Assembly (NCBI GenBank): GCA_041675505.1
Contig: JBAYTR010000002.1
Location: 62,001-126,000, forward strand
Source of the DNA: JAGPCK01 sp041675505
Lineage (GTDB): Bacteria > Bacteroidota > Bacteroidia > UKL13-3
Direction: 5' to 3'
DNA length: 64,000 nt
How positions within the stretch are numbered: the first letter of the stretch is position 1; every line of letters begins with the position of its first letter. Position numbers and translations under genes: made by a program. The notes under the pieces were generated by a model. That model had not been told where the DNA came from and made no database searches. It saw only the letters and a program-made list of their open reading frames with translations. Shown in pieces: positions 34,737 through 44,044 of this stretch.

Positions 34737-35669
34737 TCACTTCCAAATATCTTTAAGTTTTTTTGCATCACTTGCTGATAGTTCTTTTGTTCTGCGATTC
34801 TGAAGATTTTTTTCTAAATCTATTTCCTTTGTTAATACAAGGAATTTTGAAAATAAAATCTCTTTGTCTGTTTTACTATTATCATAAATAAAAATTGTTT
34901 CGTCATCTTCTTTGTCAATGCGAAGTATTGTTACGAATGGAGAAACATAATATCGAGTTTTGCTTTTTAATTGCCAATTCATCATTATTTGGTCGCCTTC
35001 TTTGGCTTGTGAACTAAAAGTTGTTTGTTTACGGAAATAAATAGCCCCAAGGTCATCATCTGTAAATTTTGTTTTTGCAGTTACTTTCTGTTTAGAGTTC
35101 TCAATTCGGTCTTCAACTTTCTCAAAAGCCTTTTCTGACATTTCTAATATAGGAACATACCAATATCGATTACCAAATACTTTTTCCCGTGTAGCAGATT
35201 TTTCCGATGGTTTAAATGGCCGTTTTACAACTTCAATCTTTAAAATTCGATCAATATGCATTCTTGTTAAAGGAATAGATTCTTTTATCAAATTGTGACA
35301 AAATGATTTTGCTTGTGAGAGTAGAATATCGTTGTTTGTTACAATTGCCGATTCAACTAATGTTTTCGCACTATGATTGGATAAGTTTGCTGAACCTATT
35401 ACTAAAAACGTGTTAGTCAAAAGTAGTTTAGAGTGTAAGTCTTGGTTGGATAGTATTGTAACTCCCTTTTTAAAATATATGTCAAGAACTTTTGCTGATG
35501 TAGCGCCAGATTTTATTTCGTAATCCGAAGCATCACAAATTAAAGTATCGCCTTTTATTAGCTGCAAATTATCTGAAGTTACATATGCGATACAAGCAAG
35601 TTTACTTTGTCGTTTAGTAAAATATTTGTTTACTGTGTTCCAAATGTCACCTGTTAAAAACTGTTCCAT
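34737..35669 (-). CDS. Phospholipase D-like domain protein
   Basis: A 310-residue soluble protein. The first ~130 residues match the PLD fold: LHSKLLLTN (HxK) followed by VIGSANLSNHS near residues 78-98. Only one such motif is present, and the Asp of the full HxKx4D is Asn, so a dimer would be needed for a two-motif active site. The C-terminal half (about 180-310) is Lys/Asp-rich and unrecognised. Similar one-motif PLD proteins act as nucleases in restriction or defence settings, but no partner gene is next to it. Base composition is visibly more AT-rich than the neighbours, and no operon partner is close, which fits acquisition by transfer. Confidence 0.7.
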   Translation of the reverse strand: MEQFLTGDIWNTVNKYFTKRQSKLACIAYVTSDNLQLIKGDTLICDASDYEIKSGATSAKVLDIYFKKGVTILSNQDLHSKLLLTNTFLVIGSANLSNHSAKTLVESAIVTNNDILLSQAKSFCHNLIKESIPLTRMHIDRILKIEVVKRPFKPSEKSATREKVFGNRYWYVPILEMSEKAFEKVEDRIENSKQKVTAKTKFTDDDLGAIYFRKQTTFSSQAKEGDQIMMNWQLKSKTRYYVSPFVTILRIDKEDDETIFIYDNSKTDKEILFSKFLVLTKEIDLEKNLQNRRTKELSASDAKKLKDIWK

Positions 35670-35776
35670 TTTGTTATTCTAAAATTGATTCTGTCTGTTC
35701 GTTTATTGTCATTTTTTAAGTTTGTTCGGTCGCCATCCATGCACAAGATAAAAATCCCCCCTAATACAGCCAATTA

Positions 35777-37057
35777 CTACTTCTTAACATAAGGCCGCGT
35801 AATAATTCGAATAGCTCTTTGGTAGCTGAGGTAGTTCCACATCCAGTTAACAAATACCACCAATCGGTTACGAAAACCCACCAGCAACATCAGGTGCAAA
35901 AACATCCAGCCCAACCAGGCTATTAACCCTTGCGTGCGTGTGCCAAATATTTCCATCACAGCTTTATGTCGGCCTACGGTGGCCATTGTGCCGGGGTCAA
36001 AATAACGGAAAGGCAACAAGGCCTGCTTGCGGCTCATGCGGAAAAAGTTTTTACCTAAATGCTTCGCCTGTTGTTGGGCAGGTGTAGCAATCATGGCATG
36101 TCCGTTAGGGAACTTGGAATCACCTTGCATCAAGGCCACATCACCCAGCGCATAAATGTTAGCATACGCTTCGAGTTTGTTGTGTTCGTCCACCACATAA
36201 CGTCCTGCCCTGCCCGTTGCAGTAAATGGCAAGCCGGGCAAACCTTTGGCCTTCACTCCTGCTGCCCACACTACGGTTTCGGTATCGAGAACCTGTCCGT
36301 TGCTGAGGGTGAGTTGCTGCCCGTTATACGAGGTTACTGAGGTGTTGAGTTGTACCTGCACACCCATATCGGTTAAGAAACGTAATGCCGCAGCCGAGGA
36401 GTTTTCTGACATGGCAGCCAGCAATCGCGGGGCGGCTTCTATCAAATGTACCTGCATGTGCGAGGCATCGAGTTCTTTGTAATCAGCAGGAAGAACATTC
36501 TTTTTCATCTCGGCCAATGCGCCTGAGGTTTCAACCCCCGTGGGGCCACCTCCTACCACTACAAAGTTGAGCACGCTTTTTTCTTCGGGTGTATTTTTGA
36601 GTGTAATGGCTTTTTCAAACTCCTGCAAAATAGCACTGCGCAAATCCAAGGCATCGGGAATGGATTTAAGTTGCAGGGTATGTTGCTCCAGTTGTGCGTT
36701 ACCAAAAAAATTGGTTTGTGCACCTGTGGCAATAACGAGGTAATCGTAAGTAAAAACTCCGATGGAAGTGTCGAGCAGGTTTTGCTCGGGTTTCACTTCT
36801 TTTACCTCGGCCATGCGAAAAGCAATGTTGGGAAAACGGGATACCAGTTTGCGCAAAGGATACGCAATACCATCGGGCCCCACACCACCCGCTGCCACCT
36901 GATACAACATAGGCTGAAAGGCGTGGTAATTGTTTTTATCAAAAAGGGTAACGCGGTAAGGTTGGTTGTTGAGTGCTTTTACCAGTTCTAAACCGGCAAA
37001 GCCACCTCCCACAATGATGATGTGTGGCAGGGTTTCGTCAAAATACGAATACGACAT
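35777..37057 (-). CDS. ndh: Type II NADH dehydrogenase (NAD(P)/FAD-dependent oxidoreductase)
   Basis: A 426-residue flavoprotein with two dinucleotide-binding folds: FAD site IIVGGGFAGLELVKAL near residue 12 and NADH site FVVVGGGPTGVETSGALAEM near residue 167. The third FAD motif (YALGDVA) is near residue 302. The C-terminal ~50 residues are hydrophobic and amphipathic (GWMFLHLMLLVGF, VNWMWNYLSYQRAIRI), typical of the monotopic membrane anchor of NDH-2. It passes electrons from NADH to menaquinone without pumping protons, feeding the quinol pool used by alternative complex III. It stands alone; the 179-base upstream spacer holds one copy of a short palindromic repeat. Confidence 0.9.
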   Translation of the reverse strand: MSYSYFDETLPHIIIVGGGFAGLELVKALNNQPYRVTLFDKNNYHAFQPMLYQVAAGGVGPDGIAYPLRKLVSRFPNIAFRMAEVKEVKPEQNLLDTSIGVFTYDYLVIATGAQTNFFGNAQLEQHTLQLKSIPDALDLRSAILQEFEKAITLKNTPEEKSVLNFVVVGGGPTGVETSGALAEMKKNVLPADYKELDASHMQVHLIEAAPRLLAAMSENSSAAALRFLTDMGVQVQLNTSVTSYNGQQLTLSNGQVLDTETVVWAAGVKAKGLPGLPFTATGRAGRYVVDEHNKLEAYANIYALGDVALMQGDSKFPNGHAMIATPAQQQAKHLGKNFFRMSRKQALLPFRYFDPGTMATVGRHKAVMEIFGTRTQGLIAWLGWMFLHLMLLVGFRNRLVVFVNWMWNYLSYQRAIRIITRPYVKK

Positions 37058-37180
37058 AGGTTACGGAAATTTTATTTCCGGGTGCAAAGTTGAGTATGTT
37101 CTTCGGCAACACCATGAAAAGAATGAAATTTCTTTTTGAGGTGTTAAAAGTGATGGTTGAAGAGTGAGAGGTTTCGTGCT

Positions 37181-37227
37181 GAAGGGCTGCACCCTTCGCA
37201 TTGGGTAGCTCGCCCTTTCAGGGCTTT
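37181..37227 (+). repeat. 47-bp palindromic intergenic repeat, copy 1
   Basis: Contains two small hairpins: GAAGGG-CTGCA-CCCTTC and GCCCT-TTC-AGGGC. It lies nine bases beyond the stop of the M16 peptidase gene. The same 47 bases, with seven differences all inside the middle, recur at 40249-40295 in the same orientation. It looks like a REP-type element or a non-coding structured RNA remnant. Confidence 0.8.
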
Positions 37228-37236
37228 GGAAGACTA

Positions 37237-40173
37237 CTAATGGCTGATAATGTCGCTTTTTTTGAGTTCAATAATTTTAGCGTACTTCGATAGCCTGGCT
37301 AAATCCATTTTTGATTTGTCACCATAAATGGTGATGATGACGGGTCGGTTTTTTATGTATTGCTCATAAAATTTCACCACTGCATCAAAGGTTACCCGGT
37401 CATACTCGGGATAAATGGCTTTCATGATAGAGGTGGTATCTCCCATTTGTCTGCTGTATTCAATACTGCCGGATATGTACCTGAAGGAAGGGTAATAGGC
37501 CGCAGCAGTTTTTTTCATGGAAGTTTTAATGTCTTCCATTCGCTCAGGTTTGCGGGGCATGTGATTAATCAAACTGTCCATAATCACAATGGACTCGTTG
37601 GTTTTATCAGCCTGGCAACCTATGTAGGAATAGAAGTAACCCGATTTATTGATTCTTGAATAAGAAAAGCCACCATAAGTGGAATAGGCCAATGAACGGT
37701 ACTCACGAATTTCCTGCATAATAAGTCCGGAGAATCCACCATCCATGTACTCATTAAACGCATAAATACCCGCCATGGTTGCCGGTTGTAGTGAAGGCCA
37801 GTCAGAGTTCACCAGAAAATAGATGTGGCTTTGTACTGCCTTTTTATCATTCAACAGGTAAATAATATTTTGCGGTGAAGTATTGTTTACGAGGGCAGTT
37901 ATGGGTGCCTTCCCGTTGGTATTGTTCAAAGTTATGTTACTGTTGAATAAATGCCTGATGCTATCCACAGGCTGGGTGCCTACATAATGCCATACCGCAC
38001 TGTAAGTAATTGCTTTTTTATAAGCACTCAGCACTTCAGTAGCAGTAAGTTTCTTCAGCTCCTTTTTGGTTAGGCGGTCTATAAAATCTGATTTGTTTTT
38101 ATACCGTGCATATTCATAAAGTGCATATCCCAGCGTTGAGGGATCCTTTTCGGATATTTTTCTTTCAGCCAGCAAATCTCTTGTAATAATTTCTATGGAT
38201 TTTTCATCAACCTGAGCCTGATTGATGATGCTGTTGATTAAGACCAACGATTGTTGCAGATTACGCTCTATCCCTGTAAACGTAAGTGAGAACCTGCTTT
38301 TGGAACAGTTGGCATAATATGTAAGCCCCAGTAGCGCAAACTCCTTTTTTAACTGATCTAAGCCAAGATTTTTTGTATAGAAATAAGGTAACAAATCAGC
38401 AGCCTCCTTCAACAGCCTGATACTGTCAGACCCTACCATAAACTCTACATTAACATTAAAAATATCATTGATGGGGTTTGGTGTAACATACAGTTTATTG
38501 CTACTGTTAAGTTGTAAGACTGTCGCATCTTTTTCAAAATCTAAAAACCGTGGTTCCTTATTTGCAGCAATCTGCTTCTTGAAATTTTTAGCATAGTCTG
38601 ATTCTTCCTTCTGGTCAGTAAGCACAGGTTTATAGCCCGGTTTCTGCAACTTATGTTTTTTAGGAAAACCGGTGCGTGAATGCAAAGCGAAATAGTTGTC
38701 GTTAAAATATTTTCGGGCCACACGTACCACATCTTCTTTGGTAATTCGTTGCAGCACTTCGCTGTACTTTAACCGTTCTTCCCAGGTAGTACCGCTTCCA
38801 ATTGCCCCAACAATGGCCATGGTGCGACTGCCATAATGCTCCAATTCCGATTGCCAATCGATGTACAATTGCGTTTTGGTAATTTGCAGGTCGGTATCTG
38901 ATATCTCTCCGCTTTTTATTTTCTCAATTTCAGCAAATACTAATTTCTCCGCCTGTTTAATGGACTGGCCGATAAGTTTGGGAACAGCAAGAAGCATTAC
39001 TGCACCGTCATCATTAAAAGAGTAATTCATACCTGCGGCAGCTAAAAGTTTACCGTCTCTCCTCAATTTATCCAATCTACCTGTTTCGGATGAGTTGGAT
39101 AAGAGTTCATTAAAAACCAACAGTGCAGCATTATCTTCATGCAATATGGGAACAGTTTTGTAACCTATAAAAGCCACTCTGATGGGGGAATACCTCACCG
39201 TCAAAATTTCTTTCTTTTTAAAAACAGTCTCGGGGTATTTGGGAAACTCCGGAATTTTACCGGTTCTTAATTTTGAAAATTTTTCTTTAATCATAACAAG
39301 AGCATCTGCTGCATCAAAATTGCCGCAAAGCACCAGCGACATATTGTTTGCTACATAGTAAGTATTAAAATACTCATACATTTTAGTTAGCGATGGGTTT
39401 TTCAGGTGCTCCACACTACCTAAGGTGGTTTGCGTGCCGTAAGGATGAAATTTGAATAAGTGCTTATTCATTTCTTGTATCAGTTTTGAATCAAGTTCAT
39501 CCAAATCAGTATTTTTTTCTTCATACACCACTTCCAACTCTGATTGAAAGGAACGAAAAACAGGTTGCTGAAAACGATGACTGTATAACTCCAGCCACTT
39601 CTCCATTTGCTCACCGGGAAAAGCATTGTGGTAAACAGTCATGTCATTTGTAGTAAAAGCATTAAGTGCTCTACCTCCTATACTTTTTATCAGTTTGTCA
39701 AACTCTGTGGGTAAGCCATATTTTGCTGCCTGAACGCTTTGGTTGTTGATGAGCTGTTGTATGCGAGAGCGTTCTGCTTTATCCGTAGTTTTACCCAACA
39801 AATCATAATACATATTGATAGAATCTAAGTGTATTTTTTCCTTCTGAAAATCAGTAGTGCCTAACTGAGTGGTGCCTTTAAACAACAAATGCTCTAAGTA
39901 ATGCGCTATTCCTGTAGCATCAGCAGGATCATTTTTGCTACCCGCCTTTACTACTATGGCACCAAAAACCTCTTTGGCTGTTTTGTCCTCATTTAAATAG
40001 ACGGTAAATCCATTCTCCAAAACATATTTCTGTACCCTCAAAGCGGGATGTTGGGCACTTGCCCCAACGCACATGAAAACCAATAGTAATAACAACGTAA
40101 AACTTACAGCAGGTTGAGGATTTTTTGCCGTCAACATGGCTACAGTATTTTTAAATGTTTTTTGAACAGGCAT
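37237..40173 (-). CDS. M16 family zinc metallopeptidase, two-domain
   Basis: A 978-residue protein with a signal-like N-terminus (hydrophobic about residues 23-40, ending ASAQ), so probably periplasmic. It has two fused M16 halves. The first keeps the inverted zinc motif HYLEHLLF (HxxEH) near residue 87 and the downstream acidic residues in EVVYEEKNTDLD. The second half (about residues 540-950) has no zinc motif, as in pitrilysin-like enzymes where it closes the chamber. It should degrade medium-sized peptides. It has its own promoter (TTG-N19-TAATTTTG). Both flanking spacers contain the same 47-bp palindromic repeat. Confidence 0.88.
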   Translation of the reverse strand: MPVQKTFKNTVAMLTAKNPQPAVSFTLLLLLVFMCVGASAQHPALRVQKYVLENGFTVYLNEDKTAKEVFGAIVVKAGSKNDPADATGIAHYLEHLLFKGTTQLGTTDFQKEKIHLDSINMYYDLLGKTTDKAERSRIQQLINNQSVQAAKYGLPTEFDKLIKSIGGRALNAFTTNDMTVYHNAFPGEQMEKWLELYSHRFQQPVFRSFQSELEVVYEEKNTDLDELDSKLIQEMNKHLFKFHPYGTQTTLGSVEHLKNPSLTKMYEYFNTYYVANNMSLVLCGNFDAADALVMIKEKFSKLRTGKIPEFPKYPETVFKKKEILTVRYSPIRVAFIGYKTVPILHEDNAALLVFNELLSNSSETGRLDKLRRDGKLLAAAGMNYSFNDDGAVMLLAVPKLIGQSIKQAEKLVFAEIEKIKSGEISDTDLQITKTQLYIDWQSELEHYGSRTMAIVGAIGSGTTWEERLKYSEVLQRITKEDVVRVARKYFNDNYFALHSRTGFPKKHKLQKPGYKPVLTDQKEESDYAKNFKKQIAANKEPRFLDFEKDATVLQLNSSNKLYVTPNPINDIFNVNVEFMVGSDSIRLLKEAADLLPYFYTKNLGLDQLKKEFALLGLTYYANCSKSRFSLTFTGIERNLQQSLVLINSIINQAQVDEKSIEIITRDLLAERKISEKDPSTLGYALYEYARYKNKSDFIDRLTKKELKKLTATEVLSAYKKAITYSAVWHYVGTQPVDSIRHLFNSNITLNNTNGKAPITALVNNTSPQNIIYLLNDKKAVQSHIYFLVNSDWPSLQPATMAGIYAFNEYMDGGFSGLIMQEIREYRSLAYSTYGGFSYSRINKSGYFYSYIGCQADKTNESIVIMDSLINHMPRKPERMEDIKTSMKKTAAAYYPSFRYISGSIEYSRQMGDTTSIMKAIYPEYDRVTFDAVVKFYEQYIKNRPVIITIYGDKSKMDLARLSKYAKIIELKKSDIISH

Positions 40174-40192
40174 AACTTGAGTATGTATAGTC

Positions 40193-40222
40193 CAAAATTA
40201 ATCTAATGCTGCTAATTTACAA
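40193..40222 (-). promoter_or_regulatory. Promoter of the M16 peptidase gene
   Basis: On the minus strand TTG (40220-40222), exactly 19 bases, then TAATTTTG (40193-40200), ending 19 bases before the ATG at 40173. This fits the Bacteroidota housekeeping consensus well. Confidence 0.7.
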
Positions 40223-40248
40223 CTTGGTAAAGATTGGGGAGGGGGAGC

Positions 40249-40295
40249 GAAGGGCTGCACCCTTCGCATTGAGTTTGTCACCCTTTCAGGGCTTT
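40249..40295 (+). repeat. 47-bp palindromic intergenic repeat, copy 2
   Basis: Same element as at 37181-37227: identical length, identical first 24 and last 15 bases, with the differences confined to the middle. The GAAGGG/CCCTTC hairpin is identical. The second hairpin keeps CCCT-TTC-AGGG. It lies 37 bases beyond the stop of the gamma-carbonic anhydrase gene. Confidence 0.8.
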
Positions 40296-40332
40296 GCTTT
40301 TGTGTTGAAGCAGAATATACGCGAAGTAAAAT

Positions 40333-40869
40333 TCAGGACTTAAAAAAACCCAGATAGCCTTTTGAAAGTGCCACGTATACTTCCGCATTGTCGCGAATCT
40401 TTTGCTGTTGTTCTTCGGTAAGTTGTTTCACCACTTTGGCCGGACTACCCAGCACTAATGAATTAGGAGGTATAACTGTTTCGGCTGTTACCAAAGCATT
40501 GGCTCCTATGATGCAGTAATCTCCTATTTTAGCATTATTAAGTATGGTGGAGTTCATACCTACCAATACATGATTGCCTAATTGTGCTCCATGCACCAGT
40601 GCCAGATGTCCAATGATACAATCTTCGCCAATAATGGCGGGTGCTCCGGGGTCGCAATGCACCACGGCATTGTCCTGAATATTGGTGCGGCTACCAATGC
40701 TTATTTCATCTGCATCGGCCCGTAAAACTGCCCCGAACCAAACCGATACCTCATCTCCTAAAGTAATATTACCTATCACCGTGGCATTAGGCGCAATGAA
40801 TACCTCCTTACCTTGTTTAACAGGTTGCTTTAGTACGTTGATAATATCTTTCAGAAACGGGTGCTTCAT
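40333..40869 (-). CDS. Gamma-class carbonic anhydrase family protein (left-handed beta-helix)
   Basis: A 178-residue hexapeptide-repeat protein: repeated [LIV]-G-x4 turns from about residue 22 to 150 form a left-handed beta-helix that trimerises. The three zinc-ligand positions of gamma carbonic anhydrases are seen in VVHCDPG, IIGHLAL and LVHGAQLG. Many members have little carbonic anhydrase activity and may act as acyltransferase-like or structural proteins (YrdA/PaaY group), so activity is not certain. A short C-terminal helix follows the beta-helix. It starts five bases after the stop of the subtilisin gene, so both lie on one transcript. Confidence 0.88.
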   Translation of the reverse strand: MKHPFLKDIINVLKQPVKQGKEVFIAPNATVIGNITLGDEVSVWFGAVLRADADEISIGSRTNIQDNAVVHCDPGAPAIIGEDCIIGHLALVHGAQLGNHVLVGMNSTILNNAKIGDYCIIGANALVTAETVIPPNSLVLGSPAKVVKQLTEEQQQKIRDNAEVYVALSKGYLGFFKS

Positions 40870-40874
40870 ATAAA

Positions 40875-43088
40875 TTATTGAACCATGATGCGGGTGCTGT
40901 AACGATCATCGTCTGCCTGCAAATGTACCAGATATAAACCTTTACTTAATGACGATATATCAATGCTTATCTCTGCTCCTGCTGTCACATTGGATTGTGA
41001 CAACTGCTGCATTACACGTCCGCTTAAATCCACCACCTGAATGTTCATTTGTGCTACATCTCTTTTTACATACAAGGCTGTTGAGCTGTGAGCAGGATTA
41101 GGATATAACTCTAAAAATGCTGAACTGCTTAACGGACGAACTCCCACAGGCATAGTACTGTTGAGCATATCAAAAATATCCAGCTTACCATATCCCCAGG
41201 TGTTGTTGGGCAAACTGCCTGATGTTGCAGTAAAATTATCTGTACGTCCATTTTGTTGTAAACTTAATATCACCTGCTGGTAGGTAGCTGAAGGATTTTT
41301 TTGCAGGTAAAGAGCAATGGCTCCCACCGAGGCCGGACATGCCATACTGGTTCCGCTTTGAGCTACACGATAGTCTGATATTTTATCTTTATTCTGAACA
41401 AAAGTAGAGGTGGAAGAAAGGGAGGATATTACATTTAATCCCGGAGCTGTAATCTCGGGTTTAATCCTTCCGTCACGTGTCGGGCCGTTACTTGAAAAGA
41501 AGGCAATAGCACCGGCAGGATCATTATTTTGATTAAGCCCTTTCACCACATCACCGTTGATGTTAACAAAACTGGCCAGATTCACGTATGCTCCAATTGT
41601 AACCATTTTTTTAGCTGTACCCGGAATACCCACAGAGAAGGCATTGTCAGGGTTCACATACTTGCTAAAATAGCCTGATGTTGTACCGGTATTTTGTACC
41701 CAAGCTCCGGTTTCTACCCAACCATGCACATCTGCATCTCCTTTATAAATAATTTTCCAGGCCGGCTTACGGGAAGAAAAACTAAATGCCTCATTAATTT
41801 CAAAAAGTATTTCCACCATACCGGTGTTGAGCATGTTGGATGTAACAGTCATTGTTCCAGCGGTGGCACCGTTGCCATACTTTACCGGGACTATTAATTC
41901 CCCCTCATTGAGCAACTGATTAATTGTATACCATTGCGATTGATATGTCTTTTTAGTGGCTGGCGAAAAAATTGTTCCTGCACTATCTAAACCAAAAGCG
42001 ATGGACATGGAGTTGAGCTTACTTTGCGGAATGGTTAAATATGCCTCAGCAGGCACTCCACTTATCTGCGTTTGAAAATAAGTCCAGGCTGAGTCACTGA
42101 TATTACGTTTGTCGCCAAAGTGAATGTAACTGTCGCCTTCATTACCTGCAGCTGCCACTATAATAAAGCCCGGGCGTGAGTTAACCAGATTATCCAAAGC
42201 AGTCTCCAACAAACTAGTGCCATCATGCGGTGCTCCGGTGTGTGTACCTAAACTCAAGTTTACCACACAAGGTTTATTCATCTCTACTGCTTTATCGTAA
42301 ATGTATTTTACACCATCCAGTATCTCTGTAGTGAGTGAGGCAAAACCACCTGCACCACTCAAACTGCCTTTTACAAACACAATGTCTGCTTCGTAGGCTA
42401 CACCTTTATTTCCTGCGGCTGTACCGGTAACATGGGTACCGTGCCCTATCTGATCTTTGTGTGGAGCCAGTTTATTGGTAGGTGTTCCATCAATATCATC
42501 ACTTATTTCGGCATTGTTCCACTCAGCACCGTAATTAAAGTTTGCGGGTTTGTTACCGTTTACTGTCTGGTCCCACAACGCAACAATTCTTGATTGTGTT
42601 GGTTTACCCTTTACCCTGAAATCGGGATGTTTATAATCCAATCCTGAATCATACACGCCCACAATAACACCTTTGCCTGTGTAAACATTTCCATCGCTTA
42701 GCAAGCCGTCATAAACCTTATCCGCTCTCAGGTGTTCCCGCACTTTGGCATTGCGTGTAACTAACTTTTGTGCAAGCTCTACACGTGTAACCCAGCTTTG
42801 TTGTAGCAGAAACATAGCCTGCTCGTAAGAAAACTCAGCCGTTACAATGGTACCGATACGGGCTCCTGTTTTTATTCCGGCTGAAGTTAATTCAACAAAA
42901 TATTTTTCATCAGTTAATTGCAACAATGCCTTGTAAGTGATAGTAGCAGCCGTTTTATACTTAGCTTCTACCTGCTGTTTATCCTGCAATAGCTGGTGTT
43001 TGAACCTTACATCTGTTTTTCCTGTAAAATTTTGAGCGGTGGCTGAGAGGAGACTACCCGCCAGCAAAAGAAAAAGTATACGTTTCAT
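40875..43088 (-). CDS. S8 subtilisin-like serine protease with T9SS sorting domain
   Basis: A secreted protease of about 737 residues. I start at the ATG 43088 (MKRILFLLLAGSLLSATAQ, a clean signal peptide); the frame is open 13 codons further upstream. The catalytic triad is visible: Asp in GVYDSGLDYKHPDF, His in IGHGTHVTGTAAG and Ser in QSGTSMACPAS. There is a long insert between His and Ser, as in S8 proteases with a PA-like insertion. The tail is a type A T9SS domain (LYPNPAHSS, a GRVMQQL strand, final RIMVQ). It should cross the outer membrane through the Por system and degrade external proteins. The gamma-carbonic anhydrase gene follows by five bases. Confidence 0.92.
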   Translation of the reverse strand: MKRILFLLLAGSLLSATAQNFTGKTDVRFKHQLLQDKQQVEAKYKTAATITYKALLQLTDEKYFVELTSAGIKTGARIGTIVTAEFSYEQAMFLLQQSWVTRVELAQKLVTRNAKVREHLRADKVYDGLLSDGNVYTGKGVIVGVYDSGLDYKHPDFRVKGKPTQSRIVALWDQTVNGNKPANFNYGAEWNNAEISDDIDGTPTNKLAPHKDQIGHGTHVTGTAAGNKGVAYEADIVFVKGSLSGAGGFASLTTEILDGVKYIYDKAVEMNKPCVVNLSLGTHTGAPHDGTSLLETALDNLVNSRPGFIIVAAAGNEGDSYIHFGDKRNISDSAWTYFQTQISGVPAEAYLTIPQSKLNSMSIAFGLDSAGTIFSPATKKTYQSQWYTINQLLNEGELIVPVKYGNGATAGTMTVTSNMLNTGMVEILFEINEAFSFSSRKPAWKIIYKGDADVHGWVETGAWVQNTGTTSGYFSKYVNPDNAFSVGIPGTAKKMVTIGAYVNLASFVNINGDVVKGLNQNNDPAGAIAFFSSNGPTRDGRIKPEITAPGLNVISSLSSTSTFVQNKDKISDYRVAQSGTSMACPASVGAIALYLQKNPSATYQQVILSLQQNGRTDNFTATSGSLPNNTWGYGKLDIFDMLNSTMPVGVRPLSSSAFLELYPNPAHSSTALYVKRDVAQMNIQVVDLSGRVMQQLSQSNVTAGAEISIDISSLSKGLYLVHLQADDDRYSTRIMVQ

Positions 43089-43153
43089 TCGAAATGATTT
43101 TAGTAGTAGAACAACTCTCAAGGCCAAATCGTTGCCTGAGTGTATTGGTTATT

Positions 43154-44032
43154 TTAACCGGCTGAGGTAACCGCCTCTTTGTGAATCTTCTTGATTAATC
43201 CTTGCAATACATTACCCGGACCAACTTCAATAAATTCTGACGCACCTGCGGCCACCATAGTTTGTACACTTTGCGTCCATTTTACGGGAGCAGTAAGTTG
43301 AGCAATCAGGTTGGCTTTAATGGTTTCGGGGTCGGAAACGGAAGCAGCTGTGGCATTTTGAACAACGGGGCACACCGGTGTACTGAAGTTAGTGCTGTTG
43401 ATAGCTGCCTCCAGTTCCACGCGTGCAGGTTCCATTAAAGGAGAGTGGAATGCACCACCCACATTAAGTACCAAAGCACGTTTAGCACCAGCGGCTTTTA
43501 ATAATTCACAGGCTTTTTCAATACCGGTTACGGTACCAGATATAACCAACTGACCGGGGCAATTATAATTGGCAGCTACTACCACATCGTCCGTGATAGA
43601 AGCACATATTTCTTCTACTTTAGCATCTTCCAAACCAAGCACTGCAGCCATGGTAGAAGGCTTAATTTCACAGGCTTTTTGCATGGCCATAGCCCGTTGT
43701 GACACCAAACGTAACCCATCTTCAAAAGTGAGTGTTTTGTTGGCTACCAGAGCTGAGAATTCACCCAAAGAGTGACCGGCTACCATTTGCGGCTGAAAAT
43801 TTTCGCCCATGGTAAAACCTTTAATTACTGAATGAAGGAATATGGCGGGCTGGCTTACACGGGTTTGTTTCAGGTCTTCTTCCGTTCCGCTGAACATGAT
43901 GTCCGTAATGCGGAATCCTAAAATGTCGTTTGCTTTTTCAAAGAGTTCCTTGGCTAACGGATACTGCTCGTACAAATCCTTGCCCATACCTGAAAATTGT
44001 GAACCCTGTCCGGGAAATACGTATGCCTTCAT
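43154..44032 (-). CDS. fabD: Malonyl-CoA:ACP transacylase FabD
   Basis: A 292-residue enzyme with FPGQGSQ at residues 6-12, the nucleophile Ser88 in GHSLG, the Gln/Arg region QRAMAMQKA, and the catalytic His in GGAFHSPLM. Malonyl units are moved from CoA to acyl carrier protein, the entry step for fatty-acid elongation. The length is typical. It starts 12 bases after the stop of queD and is probably read from the queD promoter. The rest of the fab cluster is not in this window. Confidence 0.95.
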   Translation of the reverse strand: MKAYVFPGQGSQFSGMGKDLYEQYPLAKELFEKANDILGFRITDIMFSGTEEDLKQTRVSQPAIFLHSVIKGFTMGENFQPQMVAGHSLGEFSALVANKTLTFEDGLRLVSQRAMAMQKACEIKPSTMAAVLGLEDAKVEEICASITDDVVVAANYNCPGQLVISGTVTGIEKACELLKAAGAKRALVLNVGGAFHSPLMEPARVELEAAINSTNFSTPVCPVVQNATAASVSDPETIKANLIAQLTAPVKWTQSVQTMVAAGASEFIEVGPGNVLQGLIKKIHKEAVTSAG

Positions 44033-44044
44033 ATTATTTTTTGT

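Noticed and set aside
37181..40295. The repeat pair as ends of an insertion sequence or a CRISPR remnant
   Set aside because: The copies are in direct orientation with an ordinary peptidase gene between them, no transposase is present, and two repeats 3 kb apart do not form a CRISPR array.
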